From the NCBI GenBank assembly GCA_963776665.1, contig CAVZNQ010000012.1:1-64000 (forward strand): DNA of 64,000 nucleotides, read 5' to 3'. The translations under genes and the position numbers were made by a program. Of the stretch, positions 26,427 through 34,884 are shown piece after piece. The stretch is from Roseiarcus sp963776665 (GTDB lineage: Bacteria > Pseudomonadota > Alphaproteobacteria > Rhizobiales > Beijerinckiaceae). The notes beneath the pieces are model-generated. The model saw nothing but the letters and a program-made list of their open reading frames with translations, made no database searches and was not told the DNA's origin. Each line of letters starts with the position of its first letter. Positions within the stretch are counted from its first letter, which is position 1.

Positions 26427-26795
26427 ATGGCTCGCATAGCAGGCGTCAATATTCCCACCAACAAGCGCGTCATCATCGCGCTTCAGTACATCCACGGGAT
26501 CGGCCCGACGAAGGCCGAAGAGATCGTCGAGAAAGTTCACATCCCGGCCGAGCGGCGCGTTTCCCAGCTCACCGACGCTGAGGTGATGCAGATCCGCGAA
26601 ACGATCGACCGCGACTACATGGTCGAAGGCGACCTTCGGCGCGAAGTGGCGATCAACATCAAGCGCCTGATGGACCTGGGCGCCTATCGGGGCCTGCGCC
26701 ATCGCAAGCAATTGCCGGTGCGCGGCCAGCGCACCCACACCAACGCCCGCACCCGCAAGGGCAAGGCCAAGCCCATCGCCGGCAAGAAGAAGTGA
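26427..26795 (+). CDS. rpsM: 30S ribosomal protein S13
   Basis: 122 residues, full length. Head-domain protein that contacts the P-site tRNA and the 50S subunit. MARIAGVNIPTNKRVIIALQ and GIGPTKAEEI form the conserved N-terminus, with RGLRHRKQLPVRGQRTHTNA and the basic tail TRKGKAKPIAGKKK at the end. GGAGCGTCAGG precedes ATG 26427; the frame is open upstream but unlike S13. First gene of the operon rpsM-rpsK-rpoA-rplQ. Confidence 0.98.
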   Translation: MARIAGVNIPTNKRVIIALQYIHGIGPTKAEEIVEKVHIPAERRVSQLTDAEVMQIRETIDRDYMVEGDLRREVAINIKRLMDLGAYRGLRHRKQLPVRGQRTHTNARTRKGKAKPIAGKKK

Positions 26796-26862
26796 TCGCC
26801 GTCTCGTTCTAACCCGTTTCAGGAAGCGCGCGCTTTTCGAGGCGCGACCGAAGGACAACCTC

Positions 26863-27252
26863 ATGGCAAAAGAAGCGACCCGCGTCCGCCGCCGCGAACG
26901 CAAGAACATCGTCTCCGGCGTCGCCCACGTGAACTCGACGTTCAACAACACGATGATCACCATCACCGACGCGCAGGGCAACACGATCTCGTGGTCCTCC
27001 GCCGGCACCATGGGGTTCAAGGGCTCGCGCAAGTCGACCCCGTTCGCGGCCCAGATCGCGGCGGAGGATGCCGTGCGAAAAGCCTCCGAGCACGGCATGC
27101 GCACGCTCGAGGTCGAGGTCTCCGGCCCCGGTTCGGGCCGCGAGTCGGCGCTGCGCGCGATCCAGGCGGCCGGCTTCAACGTCACCTCGATTCGCGACGT
27201 GACTCCGATCCCCCACAACGGCTGCCGCCCGCGCAAGCGTCGCCGCGTCTGA
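26863..27252 (+). CDS. rpsK: 30S ribosomal protein S11
   Basis: 129 residues. Platform protein that binds 16S rRNA near the Shine-Dalgarno helix. Family features are HVNSTFNNTMITITDAQGNT, SSAGTMGFKGSRKSTPFAAQ and the C-terminal TPIPHNGCRPRKRRRV. Starts 67 bases after rpsM. Confidence 0.98.
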   Translation: MAKEATRVRRRERKNIVSGVAHVNSTFNNTMITITDAQGNTISWSSAGTMGFKGSRKSTPFAAQIAAEDAVRKASEHGMRTLEVEVSGPGSGRESALRAIQAAGFNVTSIRDVTPIPHNGCRPRKRRRV

Positions 27253-27335
27253 TTTCAAGCGCGTCAGTGTAGAAGCCGATCGCATTTTTCGGGCGCGCGA
27301 GAGAAGCGCCCGGCAAGAAGAGAAGGCGGCCCCCC

Positions 27336-28352
27336 GTGATCCAGAAGAACTGGCAGGAACTCATCAAGCCGAAGAAGCTCGACATCGTCTTAAGCGAAGC
27401 CTCGCGCAAAGTGGCGACGGTCGTCGCCGAGCCGCTCGAGCGCGGCTTCGGCCAGACGCTCGGCAACTCGCTGCGCCGTGTGCTGCTGTCGTCGCTCCAG
27501 GGCGCGGCGATCACCTCGATTCACATTGACGGCGTGCTGCACGAATTCTCGTCCATTCCGGGCGTGCGCGAGGACGTCGTCGACATCGTGCTCAACGTCA
27601 AGGACATCGCGGTCAAGATGCAGGGCGACGGCGTCAAGCGCCTGGTGCTCAAGCGCAAGGGCCCCGGCGCCGTGACCGCCGGCGACATCCAGACGACCGG
27701 CGACATCCAGATCCTCAACCCGAACCTCGTCATCTGCACCCTCGACGAGGGCGCGGACCTTCGGATCGAATTCACGGTGACGACCGGCAAGGGCTACGTC
27801 CCGGCCGACCGCAACCGGGCTGAGGATTCGCCGATCGGCCTCCTGCCGATCGACAGCATGTTCTCGCCGGTGAAGAAGGTCTCCTATCGCGTCGAGGCCA
27901 CCCGCGAGGGCCAGGACCTCGACAAGGACAAGCTGACGATGACGATCGAGACCAACGGCGCCATGTCGCCGGAGGACGCGGTCGCCTACGCCGCCCGCAT
28001 CCTCCAGGACCAGCTCGCGGTGTTCGTCAACTTCGAGGAGCCGCGCCGCGAGGAGGCGCAGCACGCCATCCCCGAACTCGCCTTCAATCCCGCGCTGCTC
28101 AAGAAGGTCGACGAACTCGAGCTCTCCGTCCGCTCCGCCAACTGCCTCAAGAACGACAACATCACCTATATCGGCGACCTCATCCAGAAGACCGAGGGCG
28201 AGATGCTCAGGACGCCGAACTTCGGCCGCAAGTCGCTCAACGAGATCAAGGAAGTGCTGGCCCAGATGGGGCTCCATCTCGGCATGGAAGTCACCGGCTG
28301 GCCGCCGGAGAACATCGAGGATCTCGCCAAGCGCTTCGAGGAGCACTACTAG
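27336..28352 (+). CDS. rpoA: RNA polymerase alpha subunit
   Basis: 338 residues. The N-terminal assembly domain includes EPLERGFGQTLGNSLRRVLL near residue 30. The linker is followed by the C-terminal DNA- and activator-binding domain from about 255 (ELELSVRSANCLKNDNITYI, then GRKSLNEIKEVLAQMGLHLG). Translation starts at GTG 27336, the only start that gives the conserved MIQKNWQELIKPKK; the AGAAGGCGG before it acts as ribosome-binding site. It is 83 bases downstream of rpsK and a REP-like hairpin follows it. Confidence 0.98.
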   Translation: MIQKNWQELIKPKKLDIVLSEASRKVATVVAEPLERGFGQTLGNSLRRVLLSSLQGAAITSIHIDGVLHEFSSIPGVREDVVDIVLNVKDIAVKMQGDGVKRLVLKRKGPGAVTAGDIQTTGDIQILNPNLVICTLDEGADLRIEFTVTTGKGYVPADRNRAEDSPIGLLPIDSMFSPVKKVSYRVEATREGQDLDKDKLTMTIETNGAMSPEDAVAYAARILQDQLAVFVNFEEPRREEAQHAIPELAFNPALLKKVDELELSVRSANCLKNDNITYIGDLIQKTEGEMLRTPNFGRKSLNEIKEVLAQMGLHLGMEVTGWPPENIEDLAKRFEEHY

Positions 28353-28364
28353 CGCTCGCCCCGA

Positions 28365-28385
28365 CCCTCTCCCTGAGGGAGAGGG
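28365..28385. repeat. REP-like hairpin between rpoA and rplQ
   Basis: CCCTCTCCC and GGGAGAGGG flank a three-base loop, a perfect 9-bp stem. Palindromes of this type are frequent between genes in Hyphomicrobiales. No T-run follows, so read-through into rplQ is expected, perhaps with altered 3' mRNA stability. Confidence 0.7.
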
Positions 28386-28448
28386 CAATAAACAGAGCGA
28401 CCGTTCCTTGGCACGGCGGCCGCCAGACCCGAAAAGGAGACACGCCAC

Positions 28449-28859
28449 ATGTATCACGGACACGCCAAGCGGCGCTTCAACCGCACGGCCGAGCATCGCC
28501 AGGCGATGTTCGCCAACATGGCCCAGGCGCTCATCAAGCATGAGCAGATCACGACCACGCTGCCGAAGGCCAAGGACCTTCGCCCGGTGGTCGAGAAGCT
28601 GGTCACGCTCGGCAAGAAGGGCGACCTCCACGCCCGCCGCATCGCCATCTCACGCCTGCGCGACGCGGCGCTGGTCAGGAAGCTCATCGACGTCATCGGC
28701 CCCCGCTACAAGGACCGCAACGGCGGCTATACGCGGATCATGAAGGCTGGATTCCGCCCCGGCGACAACGCCGCCATGGCGGTGATCGAGTTCGTCGACC
28801 GCGATGTCGAAGCCAAGGGCAAGGATTCGGGGCCGGTCGAGGCGACGACGCAAAGCTGA
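28449..28859 (+). CDS. rplQ: 50S ribosomal protein L17
   Basis: 136 residues. MYHGHAKRRFNRTAEHRQAM is the family N-terminus, followed by ALIKHEQITTTLPKAKDLRP and GGYTRIMKAGFRPGDNAAMA. AAAAGGAG is about ten bases before the ATG. A diverged copy of its central 44 codons lies at 29711-29842, beyond the intervening protease-like gene. Confidence 0.98.
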   Translation: MYHGHAKRRFNRTAEHRQAMFANMAQALIKHEQITTTLPKAKDLRPVVEKLVTLGKKGDLHARRIAISRLRDAALVRKLIDVIGPRYKDRNGGYTRIMKAGFRPGDNAAMAVIEFVDRDVEAKGKDSGPVEATTQS

Positions 28860-29032
28860 TACGAGCGCCGAAAGCTGCGCCTCGAATGTAAAGGCTGGCG
28901 CGGTGTCGGCGCCGCACTTTGCGTTGTCTTCGTGCCTCCACCGCGGCCTTGACACGCTCGGCGCAGTCTCATCGGCGAGAAACGGCGTTGGTCAAGTACG
29001 CCATGGTCGGCGCGTGAAGCGGGAGCGAAACG

Positions 29033-29710
29033 ATGACCTTTCGCCAAGTCCTCGTCTCAATCCTCGCGCTTGTCGCCGTCCTTGCAGGCGTTGCGGTCTA
29101 TTTTCTGCGCGAGCCGCCGCCCTCGGCTGACTCCATCGAGCGGATGCCGAGCTATCAGGATGCGGCGCTGCTAAAGCGCGCCTGGGCGCTGCCCGTTGCG
29201 CATCTTTATGGGCCGGACGGCTACGTTTTCCAAAGGAACCCGTCGATCTGCGGTCCGACCAGCATCGCGGATGTCCTGCGCTCGGAGGGCGTATCGGCTG
29301 ATCCGGCTCAGGTCCTGGACCATTCAGGCAAATGGCACGCCTTTGGGATAGTGCCTTTCGGATTGACCTTGGACGAAGAGGCGCGGCTTCTCGAGCGGGA
29401 AACGGGCAAACCCGTCAAGGAGCTTCGCGATCTCACCCGTGAGGACTTTCGCGAGGAAATGGCAAAGAGCAACGACCCAAGCCGGCGGATCGTCGTCAAT
29501 TTCACACGGGCGCCGCTCTTCGGGCGCGGGCACGGCCATTTCTCGCCAGTCCTCGGATACCTGCCAGAGGAGGATCTTGTGTTCGTCGGCGACGTGAATG
29601 CGAACTATCGGCCGTGGCTGGTCCCGACGAGCCGGCTTTTCGACGCGCAGGATACAGTCAATTCTTCGAGCCACGCAAAACGAGGAGTGCTGGAGGTCGA
29701 GGCGCAATAG
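29033..29710 (+). CDS. Phytochelatin-synthase-like cysteine peptidase (C83 family)
   Basis: 225 residues. An N-terminal hydrophobic segment (VLVSILALVAVLAGVAVYFL) suggests export or membrane anchoring. The catalytic core resembles bacterial phytochelatin-synthase-like proteins: nucleophile Cys73 in NPSICGPTSIADVL, His169 in GRGHGHFSPVLGY and Asp187 in FVGDVNANYRPW. Bacterial relatives mainly hydrolyse glutathione to gamma-Glu-Cys rather than polymerise it, so a periplasmic thiol-peptide hydrolase is the likeliest role; this is family knowledge, not shown here. It lies between rplQ and an rplQ fragment, which suggests insertion with partial duplication. Confidence 0.85.
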   Translation: MTFRQVLVSILALVAVLAGVAVYFLREPPPSADSIERMPSYQDAALLKRAWALPVAHLYGPDGYVFQRNPSICGPTSIADVLRSEGVSADPAQVLDHSGKWHAFGIVPFGLTLDEEARLLERETGKPVKELRDLTREDFREEMAKSNDPSRRIVVNFTRAPLFGRGHGHFSPVLGYLPEEDLVFVGDVNANYRPWLVPTSRLFDAQDTVNSSSHAKRGVLEVEAQ

Positions 29711-29842
29711 CCGAACGCGAAGGACGTGCGGCCGGTGGTCGACAAGCTCGTCACGCTCGGCAAGCGCGGCGACCCGTACGCCCGCCGCATCGCCATCTCA
29801 CGCCTACGCGACGCGGCCCTCGTCCAGAAGCTGATCGACGTT
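29711..29842 (+). pseudogene. Partial duplicate of rplQ
   Basis: Forty-four in-frame codons encode a segment closely matching L17, including KDVRPVVDKLVTLGKRGD and YARRIAISRLRDAALVQKLI; the intact gene has KDLRPVVEKLVTLGKKGD and the same second segment with one change. There is no start, the N- and C-terminal thirds are missing, and several silent and amino-acid changes show that it is not recent. It begins at the stop of the C83 peptidase gene. Confidence 0.9.
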
Positions 29843-31233
29843 TACTCCTTCTCGGAGCCGCTGCGCGCTATTTCCTGAATGCCCTGCAACAAGCCCTGGC
29901 GAATAATTTCTCCGCCGCGGCCTCCAATCCCGGCAACCGCGTCGTAGGCGTTGATGACGCGCCAGATTTCGTTGGCGATGGTCGATCGATAGGGGTCCGG
30001 CGGCGGCGGCCTCTTGTGGATCTGGCCGTCGGCGCCGATCCACCAGATCTCCCCCGTCGCCTGATTGACATAGACAATGTTGAGCGACGCAGGCGGTACC
30101 GGTATGCCCGGAATATCGACGCGGTTGACCTGAAGGCAAAAGGCGATCAGCCCGGGAATGACGTCGCGCAGCGTCAGATCGTAGATCGCCGGATCGGCCG
30201 TAGCCAGGAACGGGTCTGTCGGCGGGTTGGCCAGGTTTCCGTCGCTGGCGAAATTGAACTCGACCGTATAACCGAACGTCTTGCTCTTGCCTGGCTGAGC
30301 CAGGTGGCGCGAGAACGCATAGTCGTCGCTGGCGCCGGCCGTGGGATAGAGGCCGACTCCCTGCTTGGCGACATAGTTGCGTCCGCGCACCGCGTTCATC
30401 GCATCCTGGATCGACACAGCGATCGTGTCAGCCGCCTGTTCGTCGGCGTGACTGAGATATTCGCCGTAACCCGACCCGAGTATGCCCCGCTTCCCGTCGA
30501 ACGCGGGATTGGCGAAATTCATCGCGGGATTGATGTTCTGGTTGTTGTCGTCCCCCCAGTTATAAAGCACGTCTCCTGTATAGGAGTGCAGATCGAGGAA
30601 GAGCGAGAGGTCGACGTATGTGTCCATTAGCCAATTGACGTTTCGCGTCTCCGGCTCGGAGAAGGGCGCCGCGCCGTGGAACGTGTCGCTTGACGGGTCG
30701 TCCGATGCAAGGCTGTCGAGCCAGGCCGCGGGAGCGAAGAATTTCCTGAAATCCCAAAGGAAATCGTAGTTGCGGTTGATGTCGACGCCGATCTTGTTGG
30801 CGTCGTTCCCGGACGCCGCCGGATTGCGGTTCTTGCGCCATAGCGGAACGCTGTTGTGACTGAATTCGACCCCGTCGGGATTGACGCAGGGAAAAACGAC
30901 AATCGTCGTCTCTTCGAAGATCTGCTTGATCTCGACGGCGGAAAACGACTTTCCGCCATACTGCAGGCCCATGCCGCTCGTGTAGGCCTTGAGAATGTCC
31001 CCGGCGAAGCTCACGACGATGTCCGGCCCCGCCCATTCGCGCGCATGGACGCCGCCGATGATGAGGCCCGAGCGGCGCCCCGGCGCGTTAGGCAGCCCCA
31101 TGTGCAGGGCGTGACAGGTGCGGTTCTCGATCGTCTTGTTGGGAAGTTCGATGCGGTGGCATAGCGCCGGATAGGTGGTTTCGAAATACGCGAGGGCGGA
31201 TTCGACCTCGCTCGTCGACATGATTGTGCCCAC
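29842..31233 (-). CDS. M14-family zinc carboxypeptidase
   Basis: 463 residues, no signal peptide. Zinc and catalytic residues of carboxypeptidase A-type enzymes are in place: GVHAREW (His63, Glu66), LDLHSYTG (His216) and GYTVEFNF (Glu325). DINRNYDFLW near residue 151 contains the substrate-binding Asn-Arg pair. Residues 330-463 extend beyond the domain, with a Pro-rich PPPPDP stretch. GTG 31233 is chosen because AGGAG lies eight bases upstream; an ATG four codons later is also possible. A 118-residue gene ends 31 bases upstream on the same strand and probably forms an operon with it. The natural substrate is unknown. Confidence 0.9.
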   Translation of the reverse strand: MGTIMSTSEVESALAYFETTYPALCHRIELPNKTIENRTCHALHMGLPNAPGRRSGLIIGGVHAREWAGPDIVVSFAGDILKAYTSGMGLQYGGKSFSAVEIKQIFEETTIVVFPCVNPDGVEFSHNSVPLWRKNRNPAASGNDANKIGVDINRNYDFLWDFRKFFAPAAWLDSLASDDPSSDTFHGAAPFSEPETRNVNWLMDTYVDLSLFLDLHSYTGDVLYNWGDDNNQNINPAMNFANPAFDGKRGILGSGYGEYLSHADEQAADTIAVSIQDAMNAVRGRNYVAKQGVGLYPTAGASDDYAFSRHLAQPGKSKTFGYTVEFNFASDGNLANPPTDPFLATADPAIYDLTLRDVIPGLIAFCLQVNRVDIPGIPVPPASLNIVYVNQATGEIWWIGADGQIHKRPPPPDPYRSTIANEIWRVINAYDAVAGIGGRGGEIIRQGLLQGIQEIARSGSEKE

Positions 31234-31264
31234 GACGTCGCTCCTTATTTGTTTTGCCTCGAAA

Positions 31265-31621
31265 TTAAATAAGCTTGCCGATTGTCTCGGGGCCCTTCTT
31301 GCCGCCCTGGAAACGGTCGGTCTTGGAAATCAATTTTTGCATTCGCCGGCCTTCGGCAATCGCGTCCGCCAGCACTTCGACCTTGCGGCCCGCCTTGCGC
31401 ATCGCAGTCACCGCCGCGCCGCGCGCATAGGCGTGCAGTCGCGGCGGGCCGCCCCGGTCGTCGCGCTCCTGCGGCATGCAGCAATAATCGAGACGGAATT
31501 GGCCCAGATTGCCCACCGTTTCATGTGGGCTCATCTGGACGCGGATCCTGTAGATCGTCTTGTCGTGAACCGGCGCCCCTTCGCCAACCGGCGTCGCCGC
31601 GAAGCGAGGTCTCCTGCCCAT
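31265..31621 (-). CDS. Small partner protein of the M14 carboxypeptidase
   Basis: 118 residues, no recognised family. The N-terminus is basic. KTIYRIRVQMS then suggests a beta strand, and GAAVTAMRKAGRKVEVLADA with IAEGRRMQKLI suggests helix-strand-helix. The last part resembles the layout of the small N-terminal regulatory regions attached to some bacterial M14 enzymes (alpha-helix, then Val-Glu-Val-Leu strand), so it might be a stand-alone prodomain or inhibitor. That is inference only. AGAGGA is seven bases before ATG 31621. It is the first gene of a two-gene unit. Confidence 0.6.
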   Translation of the reverse strand: MGRRPRFAATPVGEGAPVHDKTIYRIRVQMSPHETVGNLGQFRLDYCCMPQERDDRGGPPRLHAYARGAAVTAMRKAGRKVEVLADAIAEGRRMQKLISKTDRFQGGKKGPETIGKLI

Positions 31622-31843
31622 GTAAATCCTCTTGGATTGGTATCAAATGGTTGAAAACATCAAGCGACGGAATGCAGTCGCGGCGAATCTCGAAGAACTT
31701 TGACGGCGCGCGCCGCGCACGCAACTCATCACAATATCGTGAGTGTGTTCCCGCGCTCGCGGCTTGTCAAGAAAGCCTGCGGGCTCTCAGTGACGCGCGC
31801 CGGCCTCACCGCGACGCCCTTCCCCTGGTCGCAGGGGCGGCCG

Positions 31844-32737
31844 CTATGCCCGGTAGCGCAGCGCCTCGACGAGAAGCGCGAAGGCGGGCGTCTGCTGCCT
31901 GCGGCTTGGAAAATAAAGGTGGTAGCCGGGAAACGGCGGGCACCAGCTTTCCAGCGCCCGTATCAGCGCGCCCGCCTCCACGTCCGCCTGCACATAGTCG
32001 TCGGGAAGGTAGGCGACGCCGAGGCCGTCGCGCGCGGCCTCGAGCGCAAGCGCGATCTCGTTGACGATCAGCTGGCCTTCGACCCGAACGTTCAGCGCGC
32101 GGCCGCCCTTCTCGAACTCCCAGGCGTAGAGCCCGCCGAGGGTTGGGAAGCGCAGGTTGATGCAATTGTGCTGGGCAAGCTCGTGCGGCGTTCGCGGCGG
32201 CTTGCGGCTTGCGAAATAGGCGGGCGAAGCCACCGCCGCCATGCGCATGTCCGGCCCGATCCTGACCGCCACCATGTCCTGGGCGATGGTCTCGCCGAGC
32301 CTGACGCCGGCGTCGAACCGTTCCGCGACGATGTCGATGAAGCCCGGGTTGACGCTGAGCTCGACCTCGATCTTCGGATAGAGAGGCAAATATCTCGCGA
32401 GCGCCGGCCTCAGGATCGACTCGGCGGCATGAATGCCCGTGCTGATGCGGATCGAGCCTGCCGGACTGTCGCGCAAATCGCTGAGCGCGTCGAGCTCCGC
32501 GTCGATGCCGTCGAAATGCGGCCCGACGGCCTTGAGCAGCCGTTCGCCGGCCTCCGTGGGAACGACGCTGCGCGTCGTGCGGGTCAGGAGCCGGATGCCG
32601 AGCCGCCCCTCGAGCCCGCGGATCGTATGGCTGAGCGCCGACGGCGACACGCCGAGCTGCGCGGCGGCGCGGGTGAAGCTGCGCTCCCGCGCGACGGCCC
32701 GGAAGGCGACCAGGGTGTTGAGGTTCAGGCGGGACAT
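31844..32737 (-). CDS. LysR-family transcriptional regulator
   Basis: 297 residues. An N-terminal winged helix (NLNTLVAFRAVARERSFTRA, then LGVSPSALSHTIRGLEGRLG) is followed by the effector-binding domain from about residue 90 (GSIRISTGIHAAESILRPAL). It is divergent from a CMD-family gene and an aldo/keto reductase gene, with 97 bases between the starts, the classic layout in which a LysR protein controls the divergent operon. The effector is unknown. A T-N11-A-type site is expected in the gap but was not assigned. Confidence 0.92.
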   Translation of the reverse strand: MSRLNLNTLVAFRAVARERSFTRAAAQLGVSPSALSHTIRGLEGRLGIRLLTRTTRSVVPTEAGERLLKAVGPHFDGIDAELDALSDLRDSPAGSIRISTGIHAAESILRPALARYLPLYPKIEVELSVNPGFIDIVAERFDAGVRLGETIAQDMVAVRIGPDMRMAAVASPAYFASRKPPRTPHELAQHNCINLRFPTLGGLYAWEFEKGGRALNVRVEGQLIVNEIALALEAARDGLGVAYLPDDYVQADVEAGALIRALESWCPPFPGYHLYFPSRRQQTPAFALLVEALRYRA

Positions 32738-32834
32738 TTATGAATCAGATTCAACAGTTCATGCCAATTATCCATACTAGTCTCAAAGGCCGCGCGGGGC
32801 TAGATCAGGCTCGCTTTCAAAGAGGAGCGAGGCG

Positions 32835-33194
32835 GTGGCGAACGAGAGACAGCGCATGCGCGCGCCATGGGGCGACATCGCGCCGCGACTGGCGGAGATC
32901 ACCGACACCGTTCTTTTCGGCGAGGTTTGGCGCCGCAAGGGCTTAAGCCCTCGCGACCGCAGCCTCGTCACGGTCGCCTGCCTGATCGCGCTCTATCGAA
33001 CGAACGAGCTTCCCTTCCATCTCGGCAAGGCGATCGAGAACGGCGTCACACGCGACGAGATCATCGAAACGATTACACACCTCGCCTTCTACTCGGGCTG
33101 GCCGACCGCCAGCACGGCGCTCGGAATCGCTCGCCACACCCTCTTCGAAACCGAGCAGGACTCAACGAAAGGATCAGCACATGCAAACGCGTGA
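32835..33194 (+). CDS. Carboxymuconolactone decarboxylase-family protein
   Basis: 119 residues. The CMD fold is recognised from FGEVWRRKGLSPRDRSLVTV, ACLIALYRTNELPFHLGKAI and GVTRDEIIETITHLAFYSGW. It lacks the CxxC pair of AhpD-type peroxidase partners, so it is more like the gamma-CMD or redox-orphan branch. It starts at GTG 32835 with GAGGAGCGAGG just upstream. It overlaps the following aldo/keto reductase gene by 14 bases, indicating a coupled operon. Such pairs are often under a divergent LysR regulator, as here. Confidence 0.88.
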   Translation: MANERQRMRAPWGDIAPRLAEITDTVLFGEVWRRKGLSPRDRSLVTVACLIALYRTNELPFHLGKAIENGVTRDEIIETITHLAFYSGWPTASTALGIARHTLFETEQDSTKGSAHANA

Positions 33195-34203
33195 ACTCGG
33201 CAAGAGCGGCCTCAAGGTCTCGGCCATCGGCCTCGGCTGCATGGGCATCAGCTTCAGCTACGCGACGAAGCTAACGAAAGAGGAAGGCGTCAAGCTCATC
33301 CGCGCCGCCGTCGACAAGGGCGTAACCTTCTTCGACACCGCCGAGGTCTATGGGCCGTTCGAGAACGAGGAGGTCGTCGGCGAGGCGCTGCGTCCGTTCC
33401 GCGACCGTGTCGTCATCGCCACCAAGTTCGGCTTCGACATCGATCCCGCGACGGGGCAGAATCGCGGCGTCTCCAGCCGGCCGGCAGGGATCCGGCAGGC
33501 GGTCGAAGGCTCGCTCAGGCGCCTCGGGATCGAGACCATTGACCTTCTCTACCAGCACCGCGTCGATCCCAACGTGCCGATCGAGGACGTCGCGGGAACG
33601 GTCAAGGAATTGATCGCGGAGGGCAAGGCGCGGCATTTCGGCATGTCGGAGCCGGGCGTCATGACGCTGCGCCGCGCCCATGCGGTGCAGCCCGTGGCCG
33701 CGCTGCAGAACGAATATTCGCTGTGGACGCGCGGGCCCGAGACCAACGGCATTCTCAAGGCCTGCGACGAGCTTGGCATCGGCTTCGTGCCCTACAGCCC
33801 CCTCGGCAAAGGCTTTCTCACCGGCGCGATGAACAAGGATACGAAACTCGGCGAAGGCGACTTCCGCAAGACCGTCCCGCGATTCGCGCCCGAAGCCATG
33901 GAGAAGAACCAGGCGCTCATCGAACTCCTGAAGCGGGTCGGGGCCGAGAAGGGCGCGACCCCGGCGCAGATCGCTCTCGCCTGGCTCATCGCACAGCGAC
34001 CTTACATCGCGCCGATCCCCGGCACGACGAAGCTCGCCCGGCTCGAGGAGAACATCGGCGCGGCCGACATTCGCCTGACGCGGGACGATCTCGCCGCGAT
34101 CGAGGAGGCGGCTTCGCGCATCGAGGTCGCCGGGGAGCGCTATGCGCCGACGCAACTCGCCATGGTCGGGCGCGACGCGCCGCCGCCCGCGGCGGGGGCC
34201 TGA
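33181..34203 (+). CDS. Aldo/keto reductase
   Basis: 340 residues, an NADPH-dependent TIM-barrel reductase. Catalytic Asp52 and Tyr57 are in FFDTAEVYGPF, Lys in VIATKFGF near residue 83, and His in LLYQHRVDPNVP near 121. The cofactor-binding C-terminal segment PIPGTTKLARLEENI is near 277. It resembles the YhdN/Tas-type oxidoreductases often found with a CMD protein. The physiological substrate cannot be told. ATG 33181 lies inside the end of the CMD gene. Confidence 0.93.
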   Translation: MQTRELGKSGLKVSAIGLGCMGISFSYATKLTKEEGVKLIRAAVDKGVTFFDTAEVYGPFENEEVVGEALRPFRDRVVIATKFGFDIDPATGQNRGVSSRPAGIRQAVEGSLRRLGIETIDLLYQHRVDPNVPIEDVAGTVKELIAEGKARHFGMSEPGVMTLRRAHAVQPVAALQNEYSLWTRGPETNGILKACDELGIGFVPYSPLGKGFLTGAMNKDTKLGEGDFRKTVPRFAPEAMEKNQALIELLKRVGAEKGATPAQIALAWLIAQRPYIAPIPGTTKLARLEENIGAADIRLTRDDLAAIEEAASRIEVAGERYAPTQLAMVGRDAPPPAAGA

Positions 34204-34353
34204 TCCGCCCGGCGCGCCCTCATCCGACGACCGAGGCGAAGCGCCGGCGTGAGCGCGCCTGTCAGGCGACCTGGACGCCCCTCCCCGTCTTGACAGTCCG
34301 CTGGCGGTCTTAGAGGCTTGGAGCTGAAAGCGCTCACGCGCGGAGGGGCGACT

Positions 34354-34884
34354 TTGTCAAACAGCGACGCGCTGACCAACGCAGGGCTGCGCGAGGTCCC
34401 CGCGGCAGCCGCCGCGCAGGGGATTACCCCCGAGCGCATCCAGCGCGAGACGAAATACTTTCGCGACCTTGCGGCCGTCTATACCGACTCGATCCGCGCA
34501 AGCGACTTCAAGGCGAATATCGCGCTTCTGTTTCTGCCGCTGCTGATGGTGCCGATCCTCGACGCGCACGAGAAAGGCCTGTCGCACATCCCTCTATCCG
34601 TGGTCCTCGCGCCGTTCCTGATCGCCTATTTCTTTCTGATCTTGGCGATCTTCCCGAGATACCGGAAAACCGACAAAAGCGCTTTCCACCTCTCGCGCAC
34701 GGCGGCGCCTCACCATTTCACCTATCTCAATGATGACGCCGCCGAGCTCGTGGAAATAAGGCATCGGGTCGCGCTGCTCTCGCAGATCCTGTGGTGGAAG
34801 ACGCTCTACATCCGCATCAGCCTCGGAACCTGTCTCGTCGCGCTCCCATTGTTCGGCTTCGCGCTCGTCGCCACCGGCATGTAA
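34354..34884 (+). CDS. Membrane protein, possibly Pycsar-effector-like (two-TM plus C-terminal TM)
   Basis: About 176 residues from TTG 34354, which has GGAGGGG five bases upstream. A cytoplasmic helical N-terminus (YFRDLAAVYTDSIRASDFKA) leads into a first membrane helix (NIALLFLPLLMVPIL) and a second (LSVVLAPFLIAYFFLILAIF), then PRYRK and a polar loop. A third helix lies near the C-terminus (ISLGTCLVALPLFGFALVA). The order helix, SD-x-KAN, TM pair, FPRYRK recalls PycTM/DUF5706-type membrane effectors of cyclic-pyrimidine defence. No cyclase gene is nearby, so function stays open. An upstream TTG at 34318 is a weaker start. Confidence 0.6.
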   Translation: MSNSDALTNAGLREVPAAAAAQGITPERIQRETKYFRDLAAVYTDSIRASDFKANIALLFLPLLMVPILDAHEKGLSHIPLSVVLAPFLIAYFFLILAIFPRYRKTDKSAFHLSRTAAPHHFTYLNDDAAELVEIRHRVALLSQILWWKTLYIRISLGTCLVALPLFGFALVATGM

